Shown here: positions 1-10,446 of the stretch, piece after piece
How positions within the stretch are numbered: position 1 is the stretch's first letter
Layout of the letters: each line of letters opens with the position of its first letter
Assembly: GCA_010014835.2 (NCBI GenBank)
Contig: JAAAKB020119807.1
Span: 1 to 21,598, forward strand
Length of the DNA stretch: 21,598 bases
Source: Apostichopus leukothele
Taxonomy: Eukaryota > Echinodermata > Holothuroidea > Aspidochirotida > Stichopodidae
Direction of reading: 5' to 3'
Notes under the pieces: model-generated
Told to the model about the DNA's origin: nothing
Database searches by the model: none
What the model saw: only the letters and a program-made list of their open reading frames with translations
Position numbers and translations under genes: made by a program

Positions 1-80
1 CAACAGAAATAACCGGATGACTGCTTTTCGCGCGTACTCTTGTCCGTTCGTGCAATCCGGTGAGATGTGAACGGGCCTTA
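1..80. mobile_element. possible end of a small DNA transposon (MITE-like)
   Basis: The first 80 bases are CpG-rich, with a CGCGCG run and several CCG/CGG, and contrast with the AT-rich DNA that follows. Read on the minus strand, the segment starts with AAGGCCCGTTCACATC, a style of end I associate with short cut-and-paste elements in invertebrates. Only one end would lie in the window, so no terminal inverted repeat or target duplication can be shown. It could equally be unrelated unique sequence. Confidence 0.22.
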
Positions 81-1249
81 AAACGTGTTCAAAAGTAGCA
101 ATGAATGGGACTTCCCAAACAAGTAACTGCACAGTGGTATACCAGTCTATCATTTGTGTTATTTGTTGATTGGCCAACTATTGAACTATGAATTAATTAC
201 CAGAGCTATCCAAAACTACCAGTTGTATCTATGATCATAATGCAGCTTTTTCACAAACATTTTTTTCCAGCATATGCCAACATTTTGAGTCCTTGCTCAC
301 ACAAAAGTCTTTGTGGGTCCACACTACAGAGTAAATATTTATATATTTATATCTCAGTGAAATTCTTTACAGAACCTAACTCATGTCTAACCTGCAGAGG
401 TTAAGTAAAACAAAGACCATAGGAATTAAAGATTTTGTTTTAGATCCAGGTATAATGTAGAAACTAAGATTGGAGGCAAGAATATATGAAAAAAAATTTT
501 GAATTCAGGCTATGGAATTATTGCAGGTTCTGTTGGGAATTATTAAAGATCCTCTCACGCTAACATTATAGCACTTCTAGTTCTACTAAATAAACCATAA
601 TTTATGACCTAGAGCACTAAGTACAGCTCCAGAAGGACAAATATATAAACTCTTCACAAGATATTAAGCACTAATTCAAATTAAGAAGATGCTTGAAAGA
701 AGTACACTTTATTTTGAATGGAAATCTAACAACAAGGGTGGAATTTCTGATGGATAGAGGATAGCAAATTCGACTGAATTTATGGAAAGAAAGATTATCG
801 TAGGACTGCCCCCTGCTGTTTAAGAAAATGTGCAGATGATATGAAACACCAGATCTAGCAAAGAAATGGCAGAGACACTCACCATACAACTGGAAAATTT
901 ACCGCAGCAAACAAAAAGTGTGTTGGAAAAGATAGGATAATGTTATCCAGTTATTCCATAGGTGTGATGTGATATCCTGCTCATGCTGACATACAGTAAT
1001 CTAAGCAGGTAGAGAAGACAATTCCAACATCCTATGAAATTTAATGGAGATATACTGAATGTGATCTTTCCAAGAGAGATGTTTGTCAATATAAACTCCA
1101 AGGAACTAATAGAAGCATATAGCAATATTTTTGCACCTCGAGTTGATACTTGGGAATATCTACAAATGCAGTCATCAACATGTTGGTAAAATGTAAAAGA
1201 ACAAGAGAGGTTGAGCCCCTTGGAAGAAAGCTAAAGTAAAGTACCTTTA
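81..1249 (+). other. intronic sequence, no gene seen
   Basis: AT-rich sequence upstream of the first recognisable host exon, inferred to lie in an upstream intron of the MINDY3-like gene. Open frames here are short, lack coding character and match no family I know. I found no MINDY3 exon upstream of 3529. The residues that should come just before it (the ortholog's hydrophobic segment before GIENIK) are not encoded in this stretch. Confidence 0.6.
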
Positions 1250-2341
1250 ATGGTAGTCACTCACTGGGGGTCATCGAACCAAAGAAGTTAGACAAGTAAG
1301 CATGAGTCCCATGGAGCAGAGGAAACAGTTACTACAGAGCATTGGAGCCAGGGAGTTGCTTTCAGGTTGGAGCTTCAGATAACATCAATAACAACAGACG
1401 CCTCACTAACTACACTGGCATTACTGGACAGCATGGAGAACATGTTCCTCAGTAAAGAGATACCACATCAATATGTTAGAAATGTTGGCTGTCAGACGAG
1501 CAAGTGACAAACTCCAGAGTGACGGTTTTCACCGACTAAACAACCATGGTGGTGCCCTATGTTGACATTCAGGGGGGGGGGACACAATCACAATCACAAG
1601 GTTATGCACCAACTGACCTGGGGATTGCTGATGCAGTGCAAAGGATGCATTTGGTCTTACGAGTGTCTAACATAGCGGCAAAAGAAAATGTGATGGCAGA
1701 TGCCCTGTCGAGAATGACCTTTGATCCCAACGAGTGGTCCCTGTCCCAGGGAATTTGAAAGAGATTTTTCGAGGTTCTGGGAAGACCACTTACAGACCTG
1801 TTTGCGACCCCTAGAATGCCTAACTACTGTATGTTCTGCACCAGAGGATTCCACCCCCAAGGGCTTACCAAACATACACCCTGTCATTTCCATTACTTAT
1901 GCCTTCCCACCTCTATGACTACTCAATCAGGTGATACAGAAAATCAGACAGTCTTCAGGATGGATTCTCCTCATATCACCATTCTGGTCTTGCAGGCCAA
2001 GGTTCAGGGAACTACTGCAGTTGTTGATGGACATTTCAGTGGTACTGCTGGACATCAAAGGATTGAGCTTAGTTGCTCTATCTGACTGTAGTGATTCGGG
2101 GGGGGGGGGGGTGTCAAGGGCCCATGACATCAGAGGAGTCAATGGTACAACGGGTAATATCTATTGATTACTTGGGTGTATGAACCTACGTAGAGTTCTT
2201 CAGCTGGTTTTAGATAGGGAATCACTTTGGGAGGGGAGATTGTTTTGTGAGACGGGGAGAAGGGCATATACAGGGTGCACAGTGTTAAAAGGTTACCAGT
2301 TCATTCTAGGTACAGTAGAATGACATTGTGAGGAGACAGGT
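1250..2341 (+). mobile_element. DIRS-type tyrosine-recombinase retroelement, truncated fossil (copy 1)
   Basis: This is a broken, 5'-truncated copy of a DIRS-like retrotransposon. It keeps part of the RNase H region and the segment after it; recognisable landmarks are a VMADALSRM block followed by an EWSL block near 1690-1740, and a block near 1960-1990 typical of the segment after RNase H in DIRS elements. It aligns with copy 2 at about 19710-20620, sharing for example the stretch around ATGTTGGCTGTCAGA. Its right end carries an inverted terminal repeat matching the left end of copy 2. Most of the recombinase region is absent. It carries many interruptions, so it is an old, dead copy. The left boundary is approximate. 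It lies on the same strand as the host gene. Confidence 0.85.
2272..2341 (+). repeat. right inverted terminal repeat of DIRS copy 1
   Basis: This segment is the reverse complement, with scattered mismatches, of 18153-18230. Shared blocks are GTGTTAAAAGGTTACCAGTT and TTGTGAGGAGACAGGT, in the same order and spacing. DIRS elements are known to end in inverted rather than direct terminal repeats, so this marks the right end of copy 1 and gives independent support for the family call. Confidence 0.82.
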
Positions 2342-3528
2342 AAGCTCGTCACTTGTAAATATCCAAACCAGGTAAGTTTTGGAATTTCCAGGGTCTGGTT
2401 TGAAAGTGTGCTACCAACTTTTCTTCTACATTTAAACAGCATAATGGGAGTAACATTAGATATATGGTTTATTCATATATATTCATGTACTGCAATTGGC
2501 TTACATAAGGTCGTTAGGAAAGTATAACTACAGAAATAGTGGAGTTAACTCATCATGAGTTCCTTTCCGTGCCCAATAAGATTATTATAGCCAAATAAAA
2601 TAATGTGGATACTGGTAGGCTCCAGGTGGAACTCTACCTTTTTTTTAAAACTTATTGGATTACACCATAACCATTGTGTTTAAGCATGAATTAGTGACGA
2701 ATTACTTTACCTTTAACTTGTATACACAGATTGCACCGTTCCCATAAGACTTGATTTTTGTTTTAAAAAAGAAGATGTATGCAGACATCTTGTGGGGGCC
2801 ATAGTATCATTTTAATAATGACTGTATCCTTGAAAATAGCATAGCATAGGTGTGCTGTCTGCAGTTTAGAAAATCAAGAAGAAAGGAACAAACCCAAATG
2901 ACGTAAAGCCTAGGTTGGAACGAGTTACAGTCTATTGCACACATGACTTGTGTCAATAAAGCCTGCAAAGTTGCTGTCTTTTTCCAGTTTGTTGTTGCTA
3001 CGGTGTCCATGAATTGTAATCTTCTTTAAGTTTTTCTCTTCGTTGTATAAATAGCTCGGTTCACTGATGCTTATTGTCAGCGCATCGCAGAGGAGCGAAC
3101 AAAAGTGGAGTTGCACTGTGGATAAAGTCAAGTTCTGTGGATGGTTTTTGGCGTTTATTGCAGCCTGTACTGTATATTTACAAAAAGAGCTTAACATTTG
3201 ATGGCACCTTAATGTTTCCAGATAAGACAGTCAATAAAACATTTTAACAAACATCTTTTCTTCTAAATTTAGAGCAATCTAAGTAGAAGTATTATGACAA
3301 AGAATTGGTCACAAATATTACTGCATGATTCCTATAGCTAGCTACTTCTTGATTCCTGCCTTGTATTGTTCTTGAGTATAATCTATATGTGTTCAAAGTA
3401 ATAATATCCTAGCAAAGCCAGATTGTGATTCAAAGACGTACTTCATAATGGGAGCTCATGGAGAATGTGATCATTATTTATGCAACAATTGTTTATAATT
3501 CCTCTGTTGTTTGCTTTTTCCTTAATAG
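2342..3528 (+). other. intron of MINDY3-like gene, 3' part
   Basis: Intronic sequence between the DIRS fossil and exon 1 of the visible series. It ends with a pyrimidine-rich tract and the acceptor TTAATAG at 3522-3528. I see no coding segment, RNA gene or further mobile element. Confidence 0.65.
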
Positions 3529-3602
3529 GGAATTGACACGATTAAAGCAGAAATGCAAGATCCAACAGAACCTTTGATAGACGGAACATTTGGACATGGA
3601 AG
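3529..3602 (+). CDS. MINDY3: MINDY3-like deubiquitinase, visible exon 1 (internal)
   Basis: First visible coding exon of a MINDY3 (FAM188A/CARP) ortholog, a ubiquitin C-terminal hydrolase that trims K48-linked polyubiquitin. The 74 nt encode GIDTIKAEMQDPTEPLIDG followed by TFGHG, matching the vertebrate segment GIENIKNEIEDASEPLID through YGHG. An AG acceptor lies at 3527-3528 and a GTAAAA donor at 3603. The exon ends two bases into a serine codon, which is completed by the first base of the next exon, as the protein alignment demands (GHGS/QSL). The upstream exons carrying the N-terminus and catalytic cysteine are outside the window. Identity is recalled from the family sequence, not searched. 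Confidence 0.93.
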
Positions 3603-4792
3603 GTAAAATCTTGTTATGACTTATAAAAGTAGTAACTTATTGTATGCAATGAGTTGTATATGGTCAACAGGGCTCAAAGTCTGGAAATATTGCAAACAAA
3701 AAACTCAAAAGCAAAGTCTGTATGAACTTGTTACCATGTACATGTACTGTAGATCCATCTTATTAACTACAAGAAGTCTGTATGTACTTGTTACCATGTA
3801 CATGTACTGTAGATCCATCTTATTAACTACCAGAAACTTGGTGCATATTGTGGTGATCATTGATCATTTTAGGTCAGCAGCAATCAAATTCTGCAATTGA
3901 TAAATGCAATATGAACAAATACAGATTGAATGAACTTCTCTCACTGTATGGAGATCCCCTTATTGAGTACAAGAAGCCTTTTGCTTCAAAACTAAGTTAA
4001 AAGTCATTTGAGATCAATAGATGTCATAGCCTGAAGCCTAGTAAATGCTCCAAAAACTCCAAATGTAAATGGTGCATGAACCTTCATAATTTTTATGTAA
4101 AACAAACTTATTATGTGCAAGAATCCCATTTTGTGGAGGTCAATGGTGCTTTGGGTTCAACAGAGGTCAACACAGTAACTGCCAAAATGAAGCTCACATT
4201 AAGTGTTTCAAGGAATCACTTAGCCCTTTGGCTTGCTTTCTGGTTGTGATATAAGCTTTATGAACAAAGTTTCTTTTCGTTATTTGACATTTGACCTTGT
4301 CTCTATGACATTATTGTTATGGAGTCTACACAATGCCCAGGCACATGCCCACCGATTTTGGAAGTCAATTCTGCGTTTTGCAACGCTTTTTCAAAGTGCT
4401 CATGCATACAACAGCATTGTTGCAGGATTCTGCATCAGGGACGCAATGTTTTAGCCAGGGACGCAAAATCTTCAAATTGCTTACTTGGTGGACCCAAAGT
4501 TTTGATTATTTGAGAAACAAACCCCAAGTACACACACTCACAACTCTGCCTATGCAAAACATAACAGATTTTTGAATAAACATCTTCATTTTCAAAAAAC
4601 CACAGCTTCTTCTGAAAAGAACCCAAATTTCTTTCAATCCTACCATGATTGAATTTGTTTGGAAACAAATAAATCATAACAATTAACCACAGGTTACAGG
4701 GATAACAACAATTCAATTACAGATATTTTCATGCTACAAATAGTCAATGATCCATAGAATTATGACAACTATTTTTCTTTCTTTGCCCACAG
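3603..4792 (+). other. intron with tandem and dispersed repeats
   Basis: A 1190-bp intron, GT...AG, between visible exons 1 and 2. It holds the 60-bp tandem duplication at 3716-3835, a diverged third unit at 3931-3976, and a fragment of the GGTCA-rich dispersed repeat near 4133-4180 (GGAGGTCAATGGT, then AGAGGTCAACA). Nothing else is recognisable. The overlapping short frames at 4233-4575 look like chance. Confidence 0.75.
3716..3835 (+). repeat. 60-bp tandem duplication
   Basis: Two adjacent 60-bp units, 3716-3775 and 3776-3835, start GTCTGTATG and differ at only two positions (A/T early in the unit, A/C near its end). Each contains ACCATGTACATGTACTGTAG, partly self-complementary through CATGTACATG. 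A diverged third unit at 3931-3976 keeps TGAACTTC, GGAGATCC and GTACAAGAAG in order. The near-identity of the first two units implies recent duplication. Confidence 0.92.
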
Positions 4793-4872
4793 TCAAAGTT
4801 TAACCAACTTAATGCTGACTGGTAGAGCAGTGTCAAATGTTTTTGATTTAGAGAAGGATATATCAGGATTCA
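4793..4872 (+). CDS. MINDY3: MINDY3-like deubiquitinase, visible exon 2 (internal)
   Basis: An 80-nt exon with acceptor CCCACAG ending at 4792 and donor GTAAGT at 4873. After the base completing the split serine, it encodes QSLTNLMLTGRAVSNVFDLE then KDISGF, close to vertebrate QSLINLLLTGHAVSNVWDGD and following residues. The LTG.AVSNV. block is a strongly conserved part of the MINDY catalytic fold. The exon ends one base into a lysine codon, which the AA at the start of exon 3 completes. Confidence 0.93.
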
Positions 4873-5390
4873 GTAAGTCTTTTCATTTGTATTGATGGAC
4901 AAACTCTAAATAGTAACTGTACAGAATGGAAGGGCTGAACCAGTTACAATGAAGTATTTTCCATTTATATAACCTCAATTCATAAAAAACATCAAATTGC
5001 CTGTACTATAAACTTTTAGCATTGATTGTTTGGAGCTGCCACTGTGTGCAGTTTTTAGATGCATCAATATTCGGACAGTAACGGTGCCAATCTTTATAGT
5101 GGTTGCTGTGCTGTTTGCATTAGTTGTCTTTTCTACATTTTGAAACCACTTTAGCACAGAGTATTCTATTCTCTAATGTAAGTCAGAATTATGAGACTGT
5201 ACCATGCCAATATAGCTTTTATAATTTCTCTGTAAATTGTAAAATTATTTTGCATGGAATGTTTGTATATTGCATGCACATATCTGTAAATATTAAGCCT
5301 TGTAAACATAATAATTTCAAAAGTAAAGCTTGGACAAAATTTAAATTTGTGTAGATTGAGCTTAGTGAGAACATGAACCCTAGGCTATAG

Positions 5391-5652
5391 GTACATTAGT
5401 AGTTCATCGAAGGTGACAAAAACCTCCAAGTCAATAGCATCGGAAATTGTCGGAAAAGCATCCAAAACGTTGGTTTCGAAAAAGTCTGACGAAAAGCCAA
5501 GAAAAGCGTTGGTCAATCAACAAACAGTATTAAATTCCCTGCAGTCTGGGAGAACAAAAGAATGCCGTCTCTGCTGCAGCGAGTTGTGGCTACGGGATAA
5601 ACTTTACAACACAATAGATATACAGTACATGAAGCAAAAGGGTAGAACCCCG
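5391..5652 (+). other. exon-like ORF of unknown origin
   Basis: An open frame running 5377-5694 has a denser, more coding-like composition than its surroundings, with CpG-containing codons. An AG at 5389-5390 and a good donor (CCG then GTAAGC at 5653) would bound an 87-codon exon. The protein is rich in lysine and serine in its first half (for example SKKSDEKPRKALVNQQ), followed by GRTKECRLCCSELWLRDKLY. The CRLCC pair could be half of a zinc knuckle. I recognise no family. It does not fit MINDY3, whose codon continues directly from exon 2 to exon 3. It may be a remnant of a mobile-element ORF, a retained pseudoexon or chance. Confidence 0.25.
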
Positions 5653-5699
5653 GTAAGCAAGCAGTTAATGCATTGGAAAAACTATTGTTGTTAATATTG

Positions 5700-6130
5700 G
5701 TCAACGGTCATTTGAGGTCAGCACGGTTCAAAGTTGGAAACATTTTGCACACAATATCTCAAAAAATGGAAGAACTTGCAGGAAGTTTGAACTTGGTGTG
5801 TAGCTTGTCATTGGTAAGTTGATGAGTAGTGTTTTTCATGAATGTCAAAGGTCATCTTGTAAACTTGATAGCTGAAGGATGGTAGCCTGTGCAGTTCTTA
5901 CATTTGGCGTGTGGACTTCCTGTAATTTAGTTCAGTGAACCTTGTTGTTTTTGTTGGAGGTCAAAGGTCATTTTGAGTCAGCAGAGGGCAAAATGTGAAA
6001 ATCTCACAAATGCTGTATCTCCAGAACCTGAACATCAAAGGAGCTCATATGCATGGTAAGATACCCCTATGTAGTATAAAGTTTTTACCCATTTTGGTGT
6101 AGCCTAGGGCATTAAGGCCCCCCTCGGGGT
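5700..6130 (+). repeat. GGTCA-rich dispersed repeat, about three partial units
   Basis: Related units recur at spacings of roughly 120-145 bp, beginning GGTCATTTGAGGTCAGCA near 5707, GTCAAAGGTCATCTTG near 5846 and GGTCAAAGGTCATTTTGAG at 5959. They are followed by phrases such as CACAATATCTCA and GCTGTATCTCCAGAA. The same phrases recur near 16830-16980, so this is an interspersed family, not unique sequence. I associate this repeat style with echinoderm genomes. A perfect AGGTCA-A-AGGTCA direct repeat lies at 5958-5970. Confidence 0.7.
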
Positions 6131-8972
6131 CAAAACTTGCAATCTTTGTAAACAGATATCTCCAGATAGGAACTTTATCTACTCTCATATTTTTCATGTG
6201 GCTTGAATTCCTGCTCTTTAATTGGTTCCAACAGCTTATATTTTCACAAGCTGCTGTTTTATTGGAAGAAAACTCTTGGCTATAGACAACAGTTCTTTAA
6301 ATTAAGCTAGTTTAAATATTTTCCATGAGTTTATGCTCTGCTAAGCTAAACAAATCTTAACTACTCATTGGTTCTAGTCTACTAGGCATGATGGATGAGT
6401 TGCCATAATATTGCTGGTATCAGCTTGTCACCTCGAGAAGTGGTTAATCCCCCATCTCTGCCTGCCCCAATGTCATCTTTTTCTGGTCATGTTTTTTTTT
6501 AGAAACACTGCTTGGCCTCTCTAGAGACAAATTCCATATGTTACAATGTAGCTCCTCTCTTTCTTCTCATCAAGATATCAGTTGGAAGGTATATATACCC
6601 TTAGAAAGCAAAGTAAAGCATGAGTTCAACTTTTCATGCAGAACAGATTGAGAAGGGAGTGCATAGTTTTTCTTATCCTTCCATAAAGCAGGTTGCCGTT
6701 ACAGATGATAAAAGAGCATCAGTGCAACAACATATGTGGACAGTTATATGCAATTGCCCCCACTAAATATTTTAAATCGGTAACTTTCTTACAAACCTGA
6801 AAATACATTGTTTCTCACACATCAACTCCTCTGCTGGTGGTGATTTCAACAAATTTTATATGCCATGGTGTAGATATTGTAGACATTACAAAGCACAAGT
6901 ACAAATCCTGTGCATCTCATTGGCACCTGGATTTCCCCCATTTCATAGGCAGCTACAGGGGGGAGTGGGTTCCACAAGATCAACCAATACTTGCATGGAG
7001 CAAACGAGAAAAGTGTGATTGCAATCGGCCAGCTATTACTGTATGACAGAAAAACAGTCATAGTTTCATGATTTTCCTGACATAGCAATAAAGCCAGTGC
7101 TTGCTTTCAAACTACTCTTGTGCTGTATATGTACTGTATTTAAGGTAACCTCTGTGAGGGTTTTCCTCTGGTTTTAGTTATTGACAAATTCTTTTTTAGC
7201 AAATTCTTGGAGAGGGGTAAGTACTCTCTCAACCCAACCCATTCAATGTTTCATGCACTGATTACTCTCCTTCTGCCTCACTGTAAGCCCGCCAGAAAAT
7301 ACCCCCAAACTGTGTAAGTACACCTAGGCCATTCTATTGTTATATCACTATGACCACACCTGTTAATGTTAAAACATTTTGGCAGTCTGTTCCACAGTAC
7401 ATGAACCCCCATGGATCCTTAATATTATGATAATAAGCCAGTGGTATGAGTGACAAATCAGGGTTTGCTAGGACTAGCCCACACAATGTGTTTATGTGAA
7501 ATGTAGGGCAGCCAGCTACATGACCTACATTTTGTAAGCAGTCCAAGCAGCCATCCTGTGACCTAGATTACCAGGGCAGTTCACTGGCATTGGCACGCAA
7601 CTTAACCTGTGAAAAGAATTGCTTTTGTACAATACAATAGTCACAAATTCATGAACGAACATTTTCAAGGCGATATACATTTATAAAAGAAACTTTTATG
7701 GTAGCATTGGGAGGATGGAGGGGCAAGGTAGGTTATTTAATGGACGGGGATGGTGGCAAGTGATTTTATATGTTACGGCATGAATGAAAATATCCTGTCA
7801 CGTCTATGGCCTAATTGGATTACATTTGCATTTGTTTTTCAATACAATATGTGTGGCTGCAGTGAATTGTCCAATTCTATAGTAATCATTTCTTTGTTAT
7901 TGGTTTAATTTTTCATAGTTTTCAAATATTTCCTTATGCATGGTTATCTTTTTAACGGTAAAAGGTATCCATTTCCATTTCTGTGCCTGAACCATGCAGT
8001 GAATAAATTTCTACTACAAGTCTACACAAACCTTTTATTTTATTATTCTATTTTAGTTATTCACTTGTGACCATGTTGAAAAAGTGATACTTCTGTGGAA
8101 ACTTGTTTTGAAATTGACAGCATTTGAAAAAAAAAGTGGGAGCTGGGGTGATCGTTCCTCTCGTTATTTTGATCGGGCTTATTGCATCATTCCATTAAAA
8201 CTTACAACATTTCTTGAGAGCTTCAATTTTAAATTTAACAAGAAAATGTCATTCAACTTTTTCTTTAATTGTAGTATCACTTAATGTGATCACTGCTTTT
8301 CTGTAGTTGTATTCAGCAACATCCAAATGTATAATTCTACGTAGTAGTAGTAGTATTATCTGTTATCCCTACAGGCTTTCTTCCCAATTTAATGTAACAT
8401 AGGTAAATGTAGCATTTAAACTTTTTCGTGGACATGTTGTATACATTCGTGTCCCAAATCTTTGTTTCGATTTTAGCGTACTGTATGGCCTAATTCACTG
8501 TCGTCATTTTATTTCTAATACTCTAAACATTGGCCCCAAAACAACATCTTTACATTAGGATTTAGTACTACACATAGTTCAACCCAGCATGCAAGATTTG
8601 TTGTGAGATATACGCCCTATATACATAGGCCTCTATATTTACAGAAAAAAAGACAACTTTAGATATTGGTATGTGTTAGAAGAAATTTAAATCATCTGAA
8701 CTGAGCAGGCATGACATTTTCAGATGTTTGACAGTAATTGTTTTAATCTGTAGTTCAACAATGATTAGCATTCCTCACAGGGATTTACAGGTCCAAAAAA
8801 GATGGTGCAATGTTCAGTTTAAACTGAAGTCTCATTAATCTCTTATTGCTGGAACTTGCTTATCTATTATAATTATAATCGTCCAACCCAAAGCAACCCA
8901 ACCAAATGCATACCCAATGCATGCCAACCCAACTCATTAATTCCAGCTTGTAGTGTACGTTGATTAACACAC

Positions 8973-9047
8973 CGAGGGTCAAATGGATTGAAAGTGAACA
9001 ATGGTCTGTAAATTTGATGAATGCTTGGTTTCAATCCTCCAATTGGT
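8973..9047 (-). other. candidate minus-strand exon
   Basis: Read on the minus strand, a pyrimidine tract (TTTTTTTTGACAG) ends just before 9047 and a possible donor (CG then GTGTGTTA) starts at 8972. The 75 nt between encode PIGGLKPSIHQIYRPLFTFN then PFDPR, a composition unlike the random intron frames. I do not recognise the family, and a single weakly bounded segment proves little. It could be an exon of a nested antisense gene, a processed fragment or chance. Confidence 0.2.
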
Positions 9048-9326
9048 CTGTCAAAAAAAATATGATGATGAATAAAATGAAAAGGAATAATTATAAAGAC
9101 CATTTCCGGGTTTAAAATACAACAATGAGCTCATCTTCGGTAACGCATTTCCGGCATTGCAGTTTCCCTTGAAGAATGTCTCTTCTTTTCTGCCTGCTTA
9201 TAATATTCATTTCTTCTTATTTTTGAGACATATTTTACCTGTATTGTATTTCGTTTTTGGCAATGTGGTCACCTCTGCAGTGAATGACATCAAATTCAGC
9301 ACAAAAATTCCAATGCAGAATTTTGC

Positions 9327-9342
9327 TAAAGGGCAGGGTCAA
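9327..9342 (+). repeat. left terminal inverted repeat and TAAA target site
   Basis: TAAA followed by GGGCAGGGTCAA. The 12-bp part is a perfect inverted match to 11643-11654, and TAAA is repeated directly after the right end. A leading C (CTAAA) also matches on both sides, but it is the last base of the right terminus and so is ambiguous. Confidence 0.75.
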
Positions 9343-9642
9343 AGGAAATGTAACATTTAAGGTTGAAATTGGAAATGTGTACAGAGCATGGTCAAATTTG
9401 GTATATTTTACCACTGTGCTTGAAGAACAAAAATATTAATTTAATAAAACGTTATAGATATATAGTACATGCCAATTTGCACTTGTGTTATGCCAAAAAT
9501 TCTTGAATTATGGTGATATTTTTAAAACCAAATTTTTCCTAGTAAAAAGATGACCTGGAAAGATGACTTACACAACCTACTGTAGTAGTCATGGTCCATA
9601 TAATGCATACTACAGGAATAATTCCCCTTCAATGTCTTTAAC

Positions 9643-9676
9643 TGTCCCTCTGTTACCTGTCCCTCCTCCGTTAGCA
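9643..9676 (+). repeat. subterminal motif TGTCCCTCYGTTAC, left cluster, copies 1-2
   Basis: TGTCCCTCTGTTAC at 9643-9656 is followed two bases later by a variant with three extra bases (TGTCCCTCCTCCGTTAGC) at 9659-9676. Further copies stand at 9831, 9847 (minus strand), 11240, 11263, 11450 and 11626. The Y position and its neighbour vary (TC, CC, TT), while TGTCCC and GTTA are constant. Confidence 0.8.
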
Positions 9677-9830
9677 AAAAATACATACTTTTCTTTTATA
9701 TCTTAGTCATTCAATGCTGGGAAAATTTCATAATTTGTAAAAAAATAATTTCTTAGGATTAAGCACTCAAGAATTGTTAAACCATGGTGTTAGCTACTTT
9801 TTATGCTAAAGTGATGAACAAGTGAACTAG

Positions 9831-9860
9831 TGTCCCTCCGTTACCAGTAACAGAGGGACA
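9831..9860. repeat. near-perfect inverted repeat built from the 14-bp motif
   Basis: A plus-strand copy TGTCCCTCCGTTAC (9831-9844) is separated by CA from a minus-strand copy GTAACAGAGGGACA (9847-9860). The arms pair at 13 of 14 positions with a 2-nt spacer. It could be a dimeric protein-binding site or a cruciform. With so short a spacer, an RNA hairpin would have to open its innermost pairs. Confidence 0.85.
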
Positions 9861-10080
9861 ATTGTTTACTGCTCTTGTGCACAGATTCCTGGGAGTTTAA
9901 TTGCTACTTTTTGTGTTCTAAGAATGGAATTCTTGACTTCCTGTTTATGTGAAGAACAATAGCTTGACTAGCATTAATATATTCCTCAGAATGATTTCAG
10001 TAGGCATCTTGTCTAGAAACAGAAAAGAAAATTTATTCAGTAAATGTACTTAGTTTGTGTCTGCAAGTGAAACAGTAAAT

Positions 10081-10446
10081 ATGCCTCTGACAGCAGCTGA
10101 AAAAACATATAAAGCTACAGAGAAAGACAAAATAGGGCAAATAGATACGTACTTGAAGAAGGATGCTGAGAGAAAAATATTGAATAAACCAGAAAGAAGG
10201 AACGGGAGAGGAAAAGAGCCCAATGCTTAAAAGAAAAGCTAAGTTTGAGTTATAGAAAACTACACCACAAACACCAGCTGGAAGGTTTAGAATGGAAGTT
10301 TTCATTCATACACCAGATTTCTGCTGATGCCAACCAGTTCAAAACTGTGAGCAATATTTCAGCTGTGAGCATCAAGGACATTTTCTTCCATTTGCAAGAG
10401 GCCCAAAGGCCACTTTCCTTCAGCAGGAGCAACATCAAAGCTTGTT
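10081..10446 (+). pseudogene. decayed coding remnant inside the DNA transposon
   Basis: An ATG at 10081 opens a 49-codon frame ending at 10230. It begins MPLTAAEKTYKATEKDKIGQ and continues with DTYLKKDAERK, a very basic, charged segment. Short basic N-termini of the form MPLTxAEK...Y...KDxERK are, from memory, frequent in uncharacterised invertebrate ORFs that I suspect are linked to mobile elements. A different frame (about 10231-10446) then continues with LEGLEWKFSF and similar residues, so the original ORF, if continuous, has shifted frame. No catalytic motif is visible. Its position inside the inverted termini supports assignment to the element. Confidence 0.4.

Noticed and set aside
1-3528. 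Search for the preceding MINDY3 exons, including the catalytic cysteine
   Set aside because: No matching coding segment was found; presumably upstream of the window.
3616-3900. Plus-strand frame of 94 codons with an internal peptide repeat
   Set aside because: The peptide repeat is only the 60-bp tandem duplication read in one frame (60 is divisible by three).
3716-3976. CRISPR-like spacing of repeats
   Set aside because: The units are directly adjacent without spacers and lie in an animal intron.
4233-4716. Several overlapping short frames on both strands
   Set aside because: They are mutually overlapping, with no family match, and lie within a confirmed MINDY3 intron.
8341-8353. Short GTA microsatellite
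   Set aside because: Only about four units; too short to be informative.
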